Shown here: one piece after another, positions 21,696 to 30,591 of the stretch
Layout: each line of letters opens with the position of its first letter
How positions within the stretch are numbered: the stretch's first letter is position 1
Source: Chloroflexus aurantiacus J-10-fl
GTDB lineage: Bacteria; Chloroflexota; Chloroflexia; Chloroflexales; Chloroflexaceae
Direction of reading: 5' to 3'
Assembly: GCF_000018865.1 (NCBI RefSeq)
Contig: NC_010175.1
Location: 4,898,001 to 4,962,000 of the forward strand
DNA length: 64,000 nt
Translations under genes and position numbers: made by a program
The notes under the pieces: model-generated
Told to the model about the DNA's origin: nothing
The model's database searches: none
The model's input: the letters and a program-made list of their open reading frames with translations, nothing else

Positions 21696-22370
21696 CACGA
21701 CCTGACCCGCTCCGCGTATGCGCTGAACAATCCGCTGACATACACCGACCCGACGGGGCATCATCCGTGTACACTGCTCGTTGCCGGCGGGCCGGTTGGC
21801 GCTACCGTTGCGGTGAGCTGCCTGCTCTTCGCCGTCGCTGTGGCGGCGGGTGGTATCATCATCAGCGAAAGCATCCGCCACGCGACAACTGATGGTCAGG
21901 GACCGCGGCTGCCCCCGTTCAGCACGGATACTGGCGGGCAACCGGCGGATCCGGGTGGGTTGGAGCCCCAGGATTCGCATCAGCCACCTGAACCCGCTGG
22001 TCGGGAAGCACGAGCAATCTATGAGACAGCACGTCGTGTCAACTACCGTGGCACCTATTTTGCACACCACCCCCGTCTTCGCCCATTCAGCGAACACATT
22101 GTGGTACATCATCGGATACCATTGGATGTCTTGTTACGACGACCAGGTCTGTTTACCGCCGAAGAGTTGAATGCTGCCACCAAGCTCAGAGGTATTCCTG
22201 TACGTGAGCATTCTCATCTCCACTTGTCTGTCATCCATCGCAACTTGTGGGACAAGTTCTGGACGAATAATCCGCACGCAACTCGTGAGCACATCATCGC
22301 TTTCGCACGGAGCATTGATGAGCAGTATGATTTGCAAAACCTCGCGTACAAGGCATTCCTTCAGCCGTAA
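21696..22370 (+). CDS. displaced Rhs toxin tip 4, HH-type nuclease (SitA-like)
   Basis: The frame runs HDLTRSAYALNNPLTYTDP, then the same pre-toxin block as tip 3 (HHPCTLLVAGG to GGQPADPGGLEP), then a new toxin. The toxin contains EHIVVHHRIPLDVL, FTAEELNAATKLRGIP, HLHLSVIHRNLWDKFW and a helical end. HH-x-IPL plus a later L-H and W fits metal-dependent HNH/LHH-type nucleases, as in some Myxococcus SitA lipoprotein toxins. GTG 21813 is the first possible start; the true core junction is broken upstream. The next gene is a double-CXXCG protein, the type of immunity expected for such toxins. Confidence 0.6.
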   Translation, partial: HDLTRSAYALNNPLTYTDPTGHHPCTLLVAGGPVGATVAVSCLLFAVAVAAGGIIISESIRHATTDGQGPRLPPFSTDTGGQPADPGGLEPQDSHQPPEPAGREARAIYETARRVNYRGTYFAHHPRLRPFSEHIVVHHRIPLDVLLRRPGLFTAEELNAATKLRGIPVREHSHLHLSVIHRNLWDKFWTNNPHATREHIIAFARSIDEQYDLQNLAYKAFLQP

Positions 22371-22445
22371 AGATAAAGCTTCTGTGCGTAATGTATACAA
22401 GAGACGCTTCAGGAGCACTAGTACAAATATGGGAGTAGGATCCCG

Positions 22446-23195
22446 ATGACCTCAACAACGCATGCCATTGCTCGGTGGAGGGATTGTATGAATAGTTTGC
22501 CTCATCTTTACACCCTTGTGACGGTACCCGTTGTCGGACATCTACGCGATACGATTCCTGACACTATCTACTGTGTGACGTGTGGGCGACCAGTACACCC
22601 GTGGCGGAACGCACGACTTGTGATTGATGTTCCTTTCATTACAGAGATTTTTAAAAGCACGGACGGAACGTGGTTTATCACGGATAGGTTGAAGAACCAG
22701 CTTGAAACGTTAGGCGCACGAGGTTATGTGACGCAAGAGATTCCGTTTGAGTTTAGCGATGATTATTACCGCTGGGCATCAATAAGGAATGACCGGACAC
22801 AAAGGCAGCAACCATTGTATTATCTTGCGATTACTGGATTGTGTGACGGTCCCTGGGTATCTCATCGTCGAGCTGGTCAGTGTCCCACCTGTGGGCAAGC
22901 GATGGCTATCGTGGACGATATGGAAACCCTTATCACTGCCTTACTCGATGATGCTCCACCACCAACGCGACTGGTGTATCCCGACACCTGGCACCAGGAA
23001 GACCTCTTCTATCTCAGCGAACCAGGCCCTCCGCTCATTACTGAGCGAGTCGCGCAGCTCATTGTGCCACACAGACCTTCTCCGGAACGTGTGAGACCGG
23101 TGCATTCTACAAAGGCACAACACGGACACGCTCTAACGTATGCAGATCCTCATACTATTGAGCTGTACCCGGCTCGGTGGGTTGATCGAGATTGA
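22446..23195 (+). CDS. double-CXXCG immunity protein (SitI-like), copy a
   Basis: This 249-residue protein has two zinc-finger-like motifs, CVTCG at residues 43-47 and CPTCG at 146-150, and a conserved end YPDTWHQEDLFYLSEPGP. This two-knuckle layout resembles the double-CXXCG immunity proteins paired with Myxococcus SitA toxins (family recalled from memory). The ATG at 22446 follows AGTAGGAT; a second ATG at 22488 is possible. It follows toxin tip 4 by 75 bp and is paralogous to the gene at 23375. Confidence 0.65.
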   Translation: MTSTTHAIARWRDCMNSLPHLYTLVTVPVVGHLRDTIPDTIYCVTCGRPVHPWRNARLVIDVPFITEIFKSTDGTWFITDRLKNQLETLGARGYVTQEIPFEFSDDYYRWASIRNDRTQRQQPLYYLAITGLCDGPWVSHRRAGQCPTCGQAMAIVDDMETLITALLDDAPPPTRLVYPDTWHQEDLFYLSEPGPPLITERVAQLIVPHRPSPERVRPVHSTKAQHGHALTYADPHTIELYPARWVDRD

Positions 23196-23198
23196 AGT

Positions 23199-23342
23199 GA
23201 TGCGGCACTCGATGAAGAGCTTACCCTCAACAACCTCGCTTACCAAGCGTGCTTACGATCACCTCCTTTCCGTTCATTGTTGCTTGATTTCCAGATCCAT
23301 CGCACAGCGTGTGCGATGCTGCGCTGGCTTGGACGCGGTTAA
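23199..23342 (+). pseudogene. 3' remnant of a second HH-type toxin tip
   Basis: In one frame this reads DAALDEELTLNNLAYQACL, matching the end of toxin tip 4 (SIDEQYDLQNLAYKAFLQP), then runs on to TAA at 23340. The remainder of this toxin is deleted. It sits just before the second double-CXXCG gene, showing that an entire toxin/immunity cassette was once here. Confidence 0.65.
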
Positions 23343-23374
23343 CTGGTCATCTGATGTGAGATGCAAATATATGG

Positions 23375-23983
23375 ATGCAGGAGATGCTACCATGGCTCTA
23401 TGCCTTGCAATTTGTTCCAGTTATAGGCTATCTTACGAAGATGGTACCGTCCACCATATACTGCCGACAATGTGGACACGAGATTGGTGATTGGCAAGAA
23501 CTCGATCTTGTTCTCGATCACGTGCCGGAGTGGGATCTTGTTGCGAGCAGCGAGGAGGCATACTTCATTTCGCCGCGATTCCTCGTGCGGTTAGCAGACA
23601 TCAATGCGAGCGGGTACACCTATCGTCCGATCAAGATGAGCTTCAGCGATGATGTTCACCGCTTTTATCCTGAGATGACCGACTTGCCGGAGTTGGCACC
23701 GCAATTTCACCACCTAGTGATCACCGTGCGATGCGATGGCCCATGGATGTACGCCACGAAAGGCGAACCTTGCGCTCTATGTAGCCAACCAGTCCCTATC
23801 CCACCTAAACGCATCAACATCGAGCGCCTTACGCCTGACATAGCAGGTGAGACGATACAACCACCGCGCCACGTGTTCCCGAACACGTGGTGCAGCGAAG
23901 ATTTCTTTTATCTCACCGAACCCGGGCCGCTGCTGATAACCGAGGGTGTAGCGATGATGTTTGCTGAAACTGGAAATGTATAG
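23375..23983 (+). CDS. double-CXXCG immunity protein (SitI-like), copy b
   Basis: This 202-residue paralog of the gene at 22446 has CRQCG at 30-34 and CALCS at 133-137, plus FPNTWCSEDFFYLTEPGP near the end. In the second motif the terminal Gly is replaced by Ser, while both cysteines are kept. It starts about 30 bp after the stop of a toxin remnant. The start is uncertain: ATG 23375 or ATG 23384 (the latter directly after GGAG). It is an intact immunity gene whose toxin is almost gone. Confidence 0.6.
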   Translation: MQEMLPWLYALQFVPVIGYLTKMVPSTIYCRQCGHEIGDWQELDLVLDHVPEWDLVASSEEAYFISPRFLVRLADINASGYTYRPIKMSFSDDVHRFYPEMTDLPELAPQFHHLVITVRCDGPWMYATKGEPCALCSQPVPIPPKRINIERLTPDIAGETIQPPRHVFPNTWCSEDFFYLTEPGPLLITEGVAMMFAETGNV

Positions 23984-24189
23984 AGAGAACGTATCGCGGA
24001 TCGAAATGCCATCCGCCGACTAATGCTGTGCGGCAAAGCTAGAATGGAAGGGTTGGTATGTCGAACGAGGGGTAGTTCTTGGAGCCGCTGATTGGGTAAG
24101 GACATCGTCCAACGCTGAGGCCCCCTCATGAGATAAGTACGTGCGTCCATGCCCCCTCGATGCAGCCAGCTCGATTGCCACACACCCCA

Positions 24190-24490
24190 ACAGCACGATG
24201 GGTGTGCTGCACAGCTTAGCAGCATCAGCGTGGCAACCACAGCAAAGGGTGCAGAAAACGTCAGGACTATGGCCTGTGGGATGCGCTCAAGGTACCAGCA
24301 ATTCAAGCCGGGCAGGACTCAATCACAGCAACACATTGAACCTATGCAGGTCAACAAGGTGGCACTACCGAATTACAGGAACATCAGTTCGGGATCAGGA
24401 ACTCCGTTTTGGCTACACGTGAACGGAGCACAACGCGATCTCTGTCATTAAGGAATGCCAATGGATGAGTTTCACGTGATGTCGGCTTAA
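24190..24490 (+). pseudogene. decayed Rhs core end before cassette 5
   Basis: Two frames together show LSSISVATTAKGAENV, then LWDALKVPAIQAGQDSITAT, matching the core segment LGSISVATTAQGSVIR and WGAVRVPAVQAGHVPITAT of copies 1 and 2. Several indels and stops are present. The 200 bp before it (23984-24190) hold nothing I can recognise. Confidence 0.65.
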
Positions 24491-25291
24491 AGAGAACTGA
24501 CGTTATTGTACTATAATGCCAGCAACGACGATCCTGACATCGGGCGGTTTCTCTCCGCCGACACCATCATCCCCGCCAGCCCGCCGCTCACCGTCTGGCC
24601 GAGCGATGCGACTGCGCAGGGGATGTGGCGCAGCGCCGGCAGCGGCCCGGTCAACCCGCAGGACCTGAACCGCTATGCCTACGCGCTGAACAATCCGCTG
24701 CCCGCCACCGACCCGACGGGGCATCTGCCGCTGCTGCCGGTGCCCATCGCTGGCGGGCTGGCGCTGCTGAAGGCGATTGACGACGGCTGGACGACGTGGG
24801 ATGCCGTGCAAGCCACCCACACGCTGGCCGATCCGCAGGCGTCGGTTGAGGAGAAGCGCGCGGCGGCGGCCAATCTGGCCCTGACCGCCGCGCTGGAAGC
24901 GGCTGAACCTGATGACCTGCTGCCGGTTGCGCTACCCCTCGATGACCTGCTTCGGGTTGGGATCATCGGGGGGAGCAAGGGGGCGGGAAAGTCATTACCC
25001 GCTGCGTATGAGATCGCGAAGGCTGGTGGCCGTCAGGCTGGCGTTCTCAAAAACTATCTCTCACGGCGTTCGGCAGAAATTGAGCGTGCACTACGCAGCC
25101 TGGAGCGGCAGGCCGCACTGCATCGTGACAAGCTTGCCAATCCCGCACAGTATGCCGAAGAGTGGGAAACCATGACTGCCGAGCGACGGAAAGCTCTACT
25201 GCGTTACTGGCATAAAGAAGCTACCAATTACGCAGAGCAAGCTGATGTGCTGCGCGGCCTGCTGATGGAACGTAGTCAAGGAGGCTCGTGA
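24491..25291 (+). CDS. Rhs toxin tip 5 with intact core end
   Basis: The frame opens at 24491 (after TAA) and has no ATG before the core end YYNASNDDPDIGRFLSADT, where the tyrosine interrupted by TAG in copies 1 and 2 is intact. The junction SGPVNPQDLNRYAYALNNP/TDPTGH is followed by a helical pre-toxin region and a charged helical toxin (AYEIAKAGGRQAGVLKNYL to VLRGLLMERSQGGS). I have seen such tails in Rhs proteins but cannot name the activity. An almost identical second copy lies at 34542. Its immunity gene starts right at the stop. Confidence 0.6.
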   Translation, partial: RELTLLYYNASNDDPDIGRFLSADTIIPASPPLTVWPSDATAQGMWRSAGSGPVNPQDLNRYAYALNNPLPATDPTGHLPLLPVPIAGGLALLKAIDDGWTTWDAVQATHTLADPQASVEEKRAAAANLALTAALEAAEPDDLLPVALPLDDLLRVGIIGGSKGAGKSLPAAYEIAKAGGRQAGVLKNYLSRRSAEIERALRSLERQAALHRDKLANPAQYAEEWETMTAERRKALLRYWHKEATNYAEQADVLRGLLMERSQGGS

Positions 25292-25546
25292 ATGGATGAA
25301 AAGACCCTTATCTATTTTTTGCAGTATTTTGCAGGGCTTTTGTACGAACGAGCCTTGGAAAGTAAGGAGCGATGCACGGCTGCTCAGAAGAGACCCGATA
25401 AGCCTGGCAGTCGTGACTTTGCGTGCGGGCATGCTCAGGCTTACTATGAGGTGCTGTCTACGTTTGTGCATCAAGCTGAGGTCTTTGGTATTCCGGCTGA
25501 TCAGCTCGGCATCCCCAACATCGATCCCGATGAGCTGCTGCGCTAG
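25292..25546 (+). CDS. candidate immunity protein 5 (copy 1)
   Basis: This is an 84-residue acidic helical protein with ATG directly after the toxin TGA and GGAGG about 9 nt upstream, so it is translationally coupled. It is repeated with a single visible residue change at 35205. No family is recognised. Its small size and position make it the immunity partner of toxin tip 5. Confidence 0.65.
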   Translation: MDEKTLIYFLQYFAGLLYERALESKERCTAAQKRPDKPGSRDFACGHAQAYYEVLSTFVHQAEVFGIPADQLGIPNIDPDELLR

Positions 25547-25579
25547 CATAGCGTCCATTCTAGCCTGGACACCAACCAA

Positions 25580-25657
25580 CTGCTATCGTAGCATGCGATA
25601 GTAATCACTCCCCGTCTCTCCACTAGCCCATCATGAACAGCAGTGCCAGGTGATGGG
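25580..25657 (+). repeat. cassette-junction hairpin element, copy 2
   Basis: CTATCG (25583-25588) pairs with CGATAG (25596-25601), and CCCATCA (25627-25633) pairs with TGATGGG (25651-25657). It lies between immunity gene 5 and toxin tip 6 and is very similar to the copy at 35496. Confidence 0.65.
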
Positions 25658-26314
25658 GAGCGCAGCGCCGGCGGCGGCCCGGTCAATCCGCAGGACCTGA
25701 ACCGCTCTGCCTATGCGCTGAACAACCCGCTGACGTACACCGACCCGACGGGGCAGTGGGTTGAGAGCGCCATCGATATCGCGTTCATCGCGTATGATCT
25801 ATGGGACATTGCCCAGAACGGGTTGACGCGGGAGAACGGACTGGCGCTGGCGGCGGATGTGGGCGGGTTGCTCCTGCCAGGGCTGACCGGCGGCGGGATG
25901 CTGGTGCGCGTCGCCGCCCGAATGGAGCGCTTTGCCGGCGCCAGCCCGGCGATCCGGCAAGGCGTGGAGCGGCTAGCCAAGATCGTCGAAAACCCTAACG
26001 TGCCCCCGGCCTACCGCCACGGGCTGGCGATGCAGTTGCAGCGGGCCGAGATGTTGTACGCGCAAGGCAAGCTGCAAGGGGTGGAGGTGCTGGTCGAAGG
26101 TGGCCGCGTCGACTTTGTGCTGGTCACCGACGAACTGGTAGAGTTCAAGTACTGGACGCAAAAGCATACAGATACAAATATCGATAGGCTTGCCAACCAG
26201 TTGAAGCGGTATCAGGCCTCGGGTCGCCCCATCATCCTGGAGTTGGGCCGGACGAAGACCGACCCGATCACCGAGGCGTATCTGGACAAGTTGCTCAAAG
26301 AGCTGCAAGGACTA

Positions 26315-27173
26315 GAGCCTGTTATGGACTTTTCGGTTCTGCTCGTATATCATGACGCTATGACACGAAAAGCCTATCCCAGTGATGTTTCCGATGAGGA
26401 GTGGGCGTTTGTCGCGCCCTATTTGACGCTGATGGACGAAGCAGCACCGCAGCGGAACTACCCCCTGCGCGACGTCTCCAATGCGCTGCGCTACCTTCTG
26501 CGTACCGGTGCGCCGTGGCGGATGCTGCCCACTGACGTGCCGCCGTGGCATGTGGTGTATCAACAGACCCAGCGCTGGCTGAAGGCGGGTGTGGTTGAGC
26601 AGATGGTGCATGATGTGCGGATGCTGCTGCGCGACATCACCGACCGCACGCCCCAGCCTCGCGCCGTCGTTGTGGACAGCCGGACACTCCAGTCGACGCC
26701 AGAAAGCGGGGAACGTGCCGGCTACGATGGACATAAGCGGCGCAAAGGCTCGAAGGTGCATGTGGCGGTGGCTACCCTGGGGCACCTGCTGGCGGTTGTG
26801 GTCACGCCAGCCAATGAACAAGACCGGGCGCAGGTGGCGGCGCTGGCACAGCGCATGCAGGCGATACCTGGCGACACGGTGGAGGTGGCCTTCGTTGACC
26901 AGGGCTACACCGGTGAGCAACCGGCAGCCGATGCCGCCGCCCACGGCAGTCGCCTGGCGGTGGTCACGCTGCCGACCGCCAAGCGAGGCTTTGTCTTGCT
27001 GCCGCGGCGCTGGGTGGTCGAGCGCAGTTTCGCCTGGATGACGCGCTTCCGTCGCCTGGTGCGTGACGACGAACGTGTGGCGGAGACGCTGGCCGGCTTG
27101 CATGTCGTTGCCTTCGCCATCTTGTTGGCCCATCGGTTTGTCTCGCTCATGGTTCAACGTTCATAACAGGCTC
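26315..27173 (+). mobile_element. IS5-family insertion sequence, copy 1
   Basis: This 859-bp element has inverted ends GAGCCTGTTATG / CATAACAGGCTC and is flanked by TA on both sides (26313-26314 and 27174-27175), consistent with a 2-bp target duplication. It carries a single transposase gene. A same-length copy is at 52373-53231. Confidence 0.85.
26360..27166 (+). CDS. IS5-family DDE transposase
   Basis: This 268-residue transposase has an N-terminal IS5-type region (YPSDVSDEEWAFVAPYL, GAPWRMLPTDVPPW) and a DDE catalytic set: D106 (VVVDSRTL), D180 (AFVDQGYTG) and E221 (RWVVERSFAW). The ATG at 26360 is the expected family start; an upstream in-frame ATG at 26324 and a longer fusion with the interrupted Rhs toxin also exist. 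All catalytic residues are present, so it may be active. Confidence 0.88.
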   Translation: MTRKAYPSDVSDEEWAFVAPYLTLMDEAAPQRNYPLRDVSNALRYLLRTGAPWRMLPTDVPPWHVVYQQTQRWLKAGVVEQMVHDVRMLLRDITDRTPQPRAVVVDSRTLQSTPESGERAGYDGHKRRKGSKVHVAVATLGHLLAVVVTPANEQDRAQVAALAQRMQAIPGDTVEVAFVDQGYTGEQPAADAAAHGSRLAVVTLPTAKRGFVLLPRRWVVERSFAWMTRFRRLVRDDERVAETLAGLHVVAFAILLAHRFVSLMVQRS

Positions 27174-27232
27174 TAGGCGTCACCATCACACGGGATCGCA
27201 TTCGCCTGGTGGATTTAGAGTGAGGGAGCAAG

Positions 27233-28270
27233 ATGGACAAGATTAGCGTCGAGCTACGGTTCTTTCAGGTGCAAACGAACGCAGCGGCAGACATCGTAGC
27301 GCTGATGGCGGAGACGGCCCGTCACGGCGCTGCGTTCTGGACGGCAGCCGACGACCGCCCTCTTCCGCCCGAGGAATGGTTGACCGTCGTGCAAGCGCTT
27401 ATGGAGAGAAAGTGGCAATTTCAGGAATGGAATGTACCTCTGGCCATTCGCTTCGCAGACCTACCCGACCTATCGCTGTATTTCAGCATCGACCAGTTCG
27501 ATTCCAAGCAGAAGCATAATCTATTTGTTGTCGGAACGGTGCTCTTCGCCGATGAACAGCATCTTGCCGAACCGCTGGCGCAACGGCTGGTGGACCTGGG
27601 GCGGGCGCTCTATCCCATGGTTCAGCCGGGGCTGGGGTTTGTGGACGGCGACAATGCTGTGTATCCCGAAGATGCCCCTAAACTGCGCCTCAAGCACATC
27701 GCCTGGGTCAACTTCTTCAGCCCGGCGTATGTGCAGAAGTACGGCCGGGAGTTCTTGCTGGGCCTGCCCGGCCACAAAACCGAACTCCTGCCCGACGGCG
27801 GCGTGTTCCATCAGCTCGCGCCCACCTTCGTGGCCCCCAGCGAGGCGGACGCCAGGGCCGTGCGCCAGGAGGTCATCGCCTACTGCGCCCGCCACGGGCG
27901 GCGGGTCACCTGCTGGGCGCCGTTCGTGATCCCCGGTCTCACACCGATGCCTGCGCCGCAGCACGCCGCCACCGATGACCAGGTGCAGGCATACCTGCAC
28001 CAGATGCTGGCCACCACCCTGGTGCTGGAGGACGGTACCCGGGTCAAGCCCATCGTCATCCCGTGGGCCGACCTGACGCCCAGGCAGCGGGCGATGGCGC
28101 TGGCGGCCATCCGACAAGCGGCGGTTGCCGAGATCAAGCGGTCACCGGGGCACCGCATTCGCCTGGAGTTCAATGCGATCCCGGACGACCTGGACCGGAT
28201 GCTGGCGGACCTGGCCGGCCGGGACAACCCCCACTTCGTGTGGGTGGAGGAACCGGCGCTGGGGTCATAG
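27233..28270 (+). CDS. candidate immunity protein 6
   Basis: This is a 345-residue soluble protein with an ATG 9 bp after the toxin tip 6 stop and GAGGGAG upstream. The N-terminal half (MDKISVELRFFQVQTN, SLYFSIDQFD) and the region with LPDGGVFHQLAPTFVAP resemble large Imm-type immunity proteins of polymorphic toxin systems, but I cannot assign a numbered family. It is intact while the toxin carries an IS. Confidence 0.6.
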   Translation: MDKISVELRFFQVQTNAAADIVALMAETARHGAAFWTAADDRPLPPEEWLTVVQALMERKWQFQEWNVPLAIRFADLPDLSLYFSIDQFDSKQKHNLFVVGTVLFADEQHLAEPLAQRLVDLGRALYPMVQPGLGFVDGDNAVYPEDAPKLRLKHIAWVNFFSPAYVQKYGREFLLGLPGHKTELLPDGGVFHQLAPTFVAPSEADARAVRQEVIAYCARHGRRVTCWAPFVIPGLTPMPAPQHAATDDQVQAYLHQMLATTLVLEDGTRVKPIVIPWADLTPRQRAMALAAIRQAAVAEIKRSPGHRIRLEFNAIPDDLDRMLADLAGRDNPHFVWVEEPALGS

Positions 28271-28339
28271 GGTGGGGTGCGCCCCGGCGACAGCACCGTC
28301 GCAAGAAAACAAACCCGGAGGGGCGCCCGGTGGGTGCGG

Positions 28340-28843
28340 CGACGCCTCCCCTCCCCGTTGGTCGCCGATGCCGAGAACCGGCTGGTATGGGTCAGCAGGG
28401 CGGCCGACATCGTCGCCGACGGCGACGGTCAACGTGGCTGGAACGCCCGCGGGGTACCGGCCAGCGTGAGCACAGCCGGCGTCAGTGAGCAATATGGCTA
28501 TGATGCGACCGGCGCGCGAGTCACGGTCATCAGCAACGGGGTCCGCCAGCGCGTCGTCGGGGGCCTCTGGGAACACCACGGCACCAGCATGCGCCATGTC
28601 TATACGCTTGGGCAGCGGCTGGTCGGCGTGCGTGACGTCACCAGTGGCACGCGTACCTTCCTCCACCTGGATCACCTGGGCAGTATCAGCGTTGCCACCA
28701 CGGCCCAGGGGAGCGTCATCCGGCAGGAGGATGACCCGTGGGGCGCAGTACGGGTGCCGGCCGTCCAGGCCGGCCACGTCCCGATCACGGCGACGAATCG
28801 AGCGTCTACCGGCCAAACGCGTGATGCCAGTGGATTATTGTAG
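28340..28843 (+). pseudogene. Rhs core end, copy 2, with the same in-frame TAG
   Basis: It begins as a mosaic: DAENRLVWVS and DGDGQR are Rhs repeat pieces, joined at about 28437 to a block nearly identical to 16404-17018. It includes EQYGYDATGARV, HLDHLGSISVATT and GLL followed by TAG at 28841-28843, exactly as in copy 1. There is no start codon in a core context. The 70 bp after immunity gene 6 hold nothing else. Confidence 0.8.
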
Positions 28844-29686
28844 TATCATGCACGATACGACGATCCCGACATCGGGCGGTTTCTCTCCGCCGACACCATC
28901 ATCCCCGCCAGCCCGCCGCTCACCGTCTGGCCGAGCGATGCGACTGCGCAGGGGATGTGGCGCAGCGCCGGCAGCGGCCCGGTCAACCCGCAGGACCTGA
29001 ACCGCTATGCCTACGCGCTGAACAATCCGCTGAAATACACCGACCCGACGGGGCATTGGGTTGAGACGGCGTGGGACCTTGCCAATCTGGTCCTGAGCGC
29101 TGCTGCCGTCTGGCAAAACCCCAGCGACCCCTGGAATTGGGCCGCACTCGCTGCCGACACCGCGTCCACCGTGCTGCCCGGCGTTCCTGGCGGCGCGGGG
29201 GCGGTGATCCGCGGCGCGAAAGTTGCCAATGTCCTCTCCGATGCCGACCTCCTGCGCCAGGTGGGACGCGCCGTTCCTTCAGGACGCGCCGTCACCTCCC
29301 TGAGCCAGGCGGCCCTGGCAACCATCCGGACATACGGCATCCAACCCTACGGTGAGTTTGACCGTCCCCTGGCACCGTCGGGTACCGCCGTCCATCACCT
29401 GGTGGAGAAGCGGTTCTGGCAGCAACTAGGGTTCACGAGCCCGACAGAGGCTGAACAGCGGATCCTGGCAGTGCTCAGCCCACAGACGCTGCACGGCCCG
29501 GCCGGGAAAGGGAAGCAGACGATAACGGATATGATCCGCGATCAGCTTCCGTATCAACCGAGCAACCCGCCATCAGCACAAAAAATCTGGGAGGTGCATC
29601 GTAAGGTTTATGAACGGCTTGGATTTAACGATTGGGCACACCTGGTGTGGGAAGTATACTTCAAGCCACTCGGCATCTCGTATTAG
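28844..29686 (+). CDS. Rhs toxin tip 7, HH-type nuclease-like
   Basis: In frame after the TAG: YHARYDDPDIGRFLSADT, then SGPVNPQDLNRYAYALNNP and TDPTGH; the first ATG is 28955. The linker (VLSAAAVWQNPSDPWNW, ADTASTVLPGVPGGAG) leads to a toxin with GTAVHHLVEKRFWQQLGF, followed by a helical end. The VHHLVEKRF motif is common to HNH/EndoVII-like Rhs nucleases; the call is from motif only. The candidate immunity gene starts 45 bp downstream. Confidence 0.62.
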   Translation, partial: YHARYDDPDIGRFLSADTIIPASPPLTVWPSDATAQGMWRSAGSGPVNPQDLNRYAYALNNPLKYTDPTGHWVETAWDLANLVLSAAAVWQNPSDPWNWAALAADTASTVLPGVPGGAGAVIRGAKVANVLSDADLLRQVGRAVPSGRAVTSLSQAALATIRTYGIQPYGEFDRPLAPSGTAVHHLVEKRFWQQLGFTSPTEAEQRILAVLSPQTLHGPAGKGKQTITDMIRDQLPYQPSNPPSAQKIWEVHRKVYERLGFNDWAHLVWEVYFKPLGISY

Positions 29687-29731
29687 GAGCACGAGAGCAT
29701 TGGCTGGAAGGGTGTAGCGAGGAGTAAAACG

Positions 29732-30577
29732 ATGAAAGAAATCATCACGCTCGATGTGTCCTTTCCCAAGGAAGAGGCGGCCCATCGACCGCAGTGGGAA
29801 CGCGAGGTGCTGCAAATCCTGGAGCCTTTGGGCTTTATTGCTATTGAGCGATGGCCCAATCCGTGTGTGCTCACGTTCCAGTTCGACCATTATCCTGCCC
29901 AGTTGGACGAGGTCTGGCAACACCTGCAAGCCCGCGGCTTCTACGGCTCGGTCTGGGAACGGCGGGAATACACCCCCACCGAACTCCTCGACGCCGCCTT
30001 CCTCAGGCTTGGCACGGAGGCCGTGGTCAGTTCCGTCGACGGCACCCTCCGCTGGGACTGGGTCACCATCTGTCCCCATTGCGGCTTCGCCGAGGAGCGC
30101 TGGGACTGGCAACACCTCCAGATCAGCGACCTGCCCACCGGCTCGCACCTGGCGGCGGTCGATTGGCACCCCCTGGTTGTCAGTGCACCGCTGGCGGAGG
30201 CGCTGCAGCAGGCAGACGTCACCGGCCTCTCCCTCATCCCGGTGGGTCCAGAGCGGCCCGCCGGGTGGTATGCGCTGCAGCCAACCCACCTCTTGCCTCC
30301 GCTGCTGGTGCCACCGACCCGGATGCGCCGGCTACCCACGGCAACCCCGCACTGCGCCCGCGACCACCACTGGGAATCTCCCACATCGGAGCTCTATTAT
30401 CGACAGGACGGCTTTGCTGCCGCCGACGTCAATGCCTCGTATGAGGTGTTCGGGGATGGCGGCAGGGCCACAGGGCGCATCGTCATCATCTCAAACCGGG
30501 TCTACCGCCTGCTGCTGGCGATGGGGGTCACGCAGCTTGTTGGCTGTGAACCGATCCGGGTTGTGGCCTCAGCGTGA
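29732..30577 (+). CDS. candidate immunity protein 7
   Basis: This 281-residue soluble protein contains one CPHCG motif (around residue 114) and a later Cys/His cluster (HCARDHHW), so a single zinc site is possible. The ATG at 29732 follows AGCGAGGAG at good spacing. It lies directly after toxin tip 7. I recognise no numbered Imm family; the role is inferred from position. Confidence 0.58.
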   Translation: MKEIITLDVSFPKEEAAHRPQWEREVLQILEPLGFIAIERWPNPCVLTFQFDHYPAQLDEVWQHLQARGFYGSVWERREYTPTELLDAAFLRLGTEAVVSSVDGTLRWDWVTICPHCGFAEERWDWQHLQISDLPTGSHLAAVDWHPLVVSAPLAEALQQADVTGLSLIPVGPERPAGWYALQPTHLLPPLLVPPTRMRRLPTATPHCARDHHWESPTSELYYRQDGFAAADVNASYEVFGDGGRATGRIVIISNRVYRLLLAMGVTQLVGCEPIRVVASA

Positions 30578-30591
30578 GCGGGTCGCGCTGG

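Larger units (their letters stand above)
25643..27223 (+). pseudogene. Rhs toxin tip 6, PD-(D/E)XK-like nuclease, interrupted by an IS
   Basis: GTG 25643 opens MPGDGERSAGGGPVNPQDL and TDPTGQ, then a helical pre-toxin and a nuclease-like toxin with RVDFVLVTDELVEFKYW: D157, E167 and K169 fit the PD-(D/E)XK core. At 26313 an IS5-family element has inserted. Removing the element with one copy of the TA target restores a continuous frame: ELQGL joined to GVTITRDRIRLVDLE and a TGA at 27221. As it stands the toxin is fused in frame to transposase and loses its last 15 residues. The immunity gene follows 9 bp later. Confidence 0.75.
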
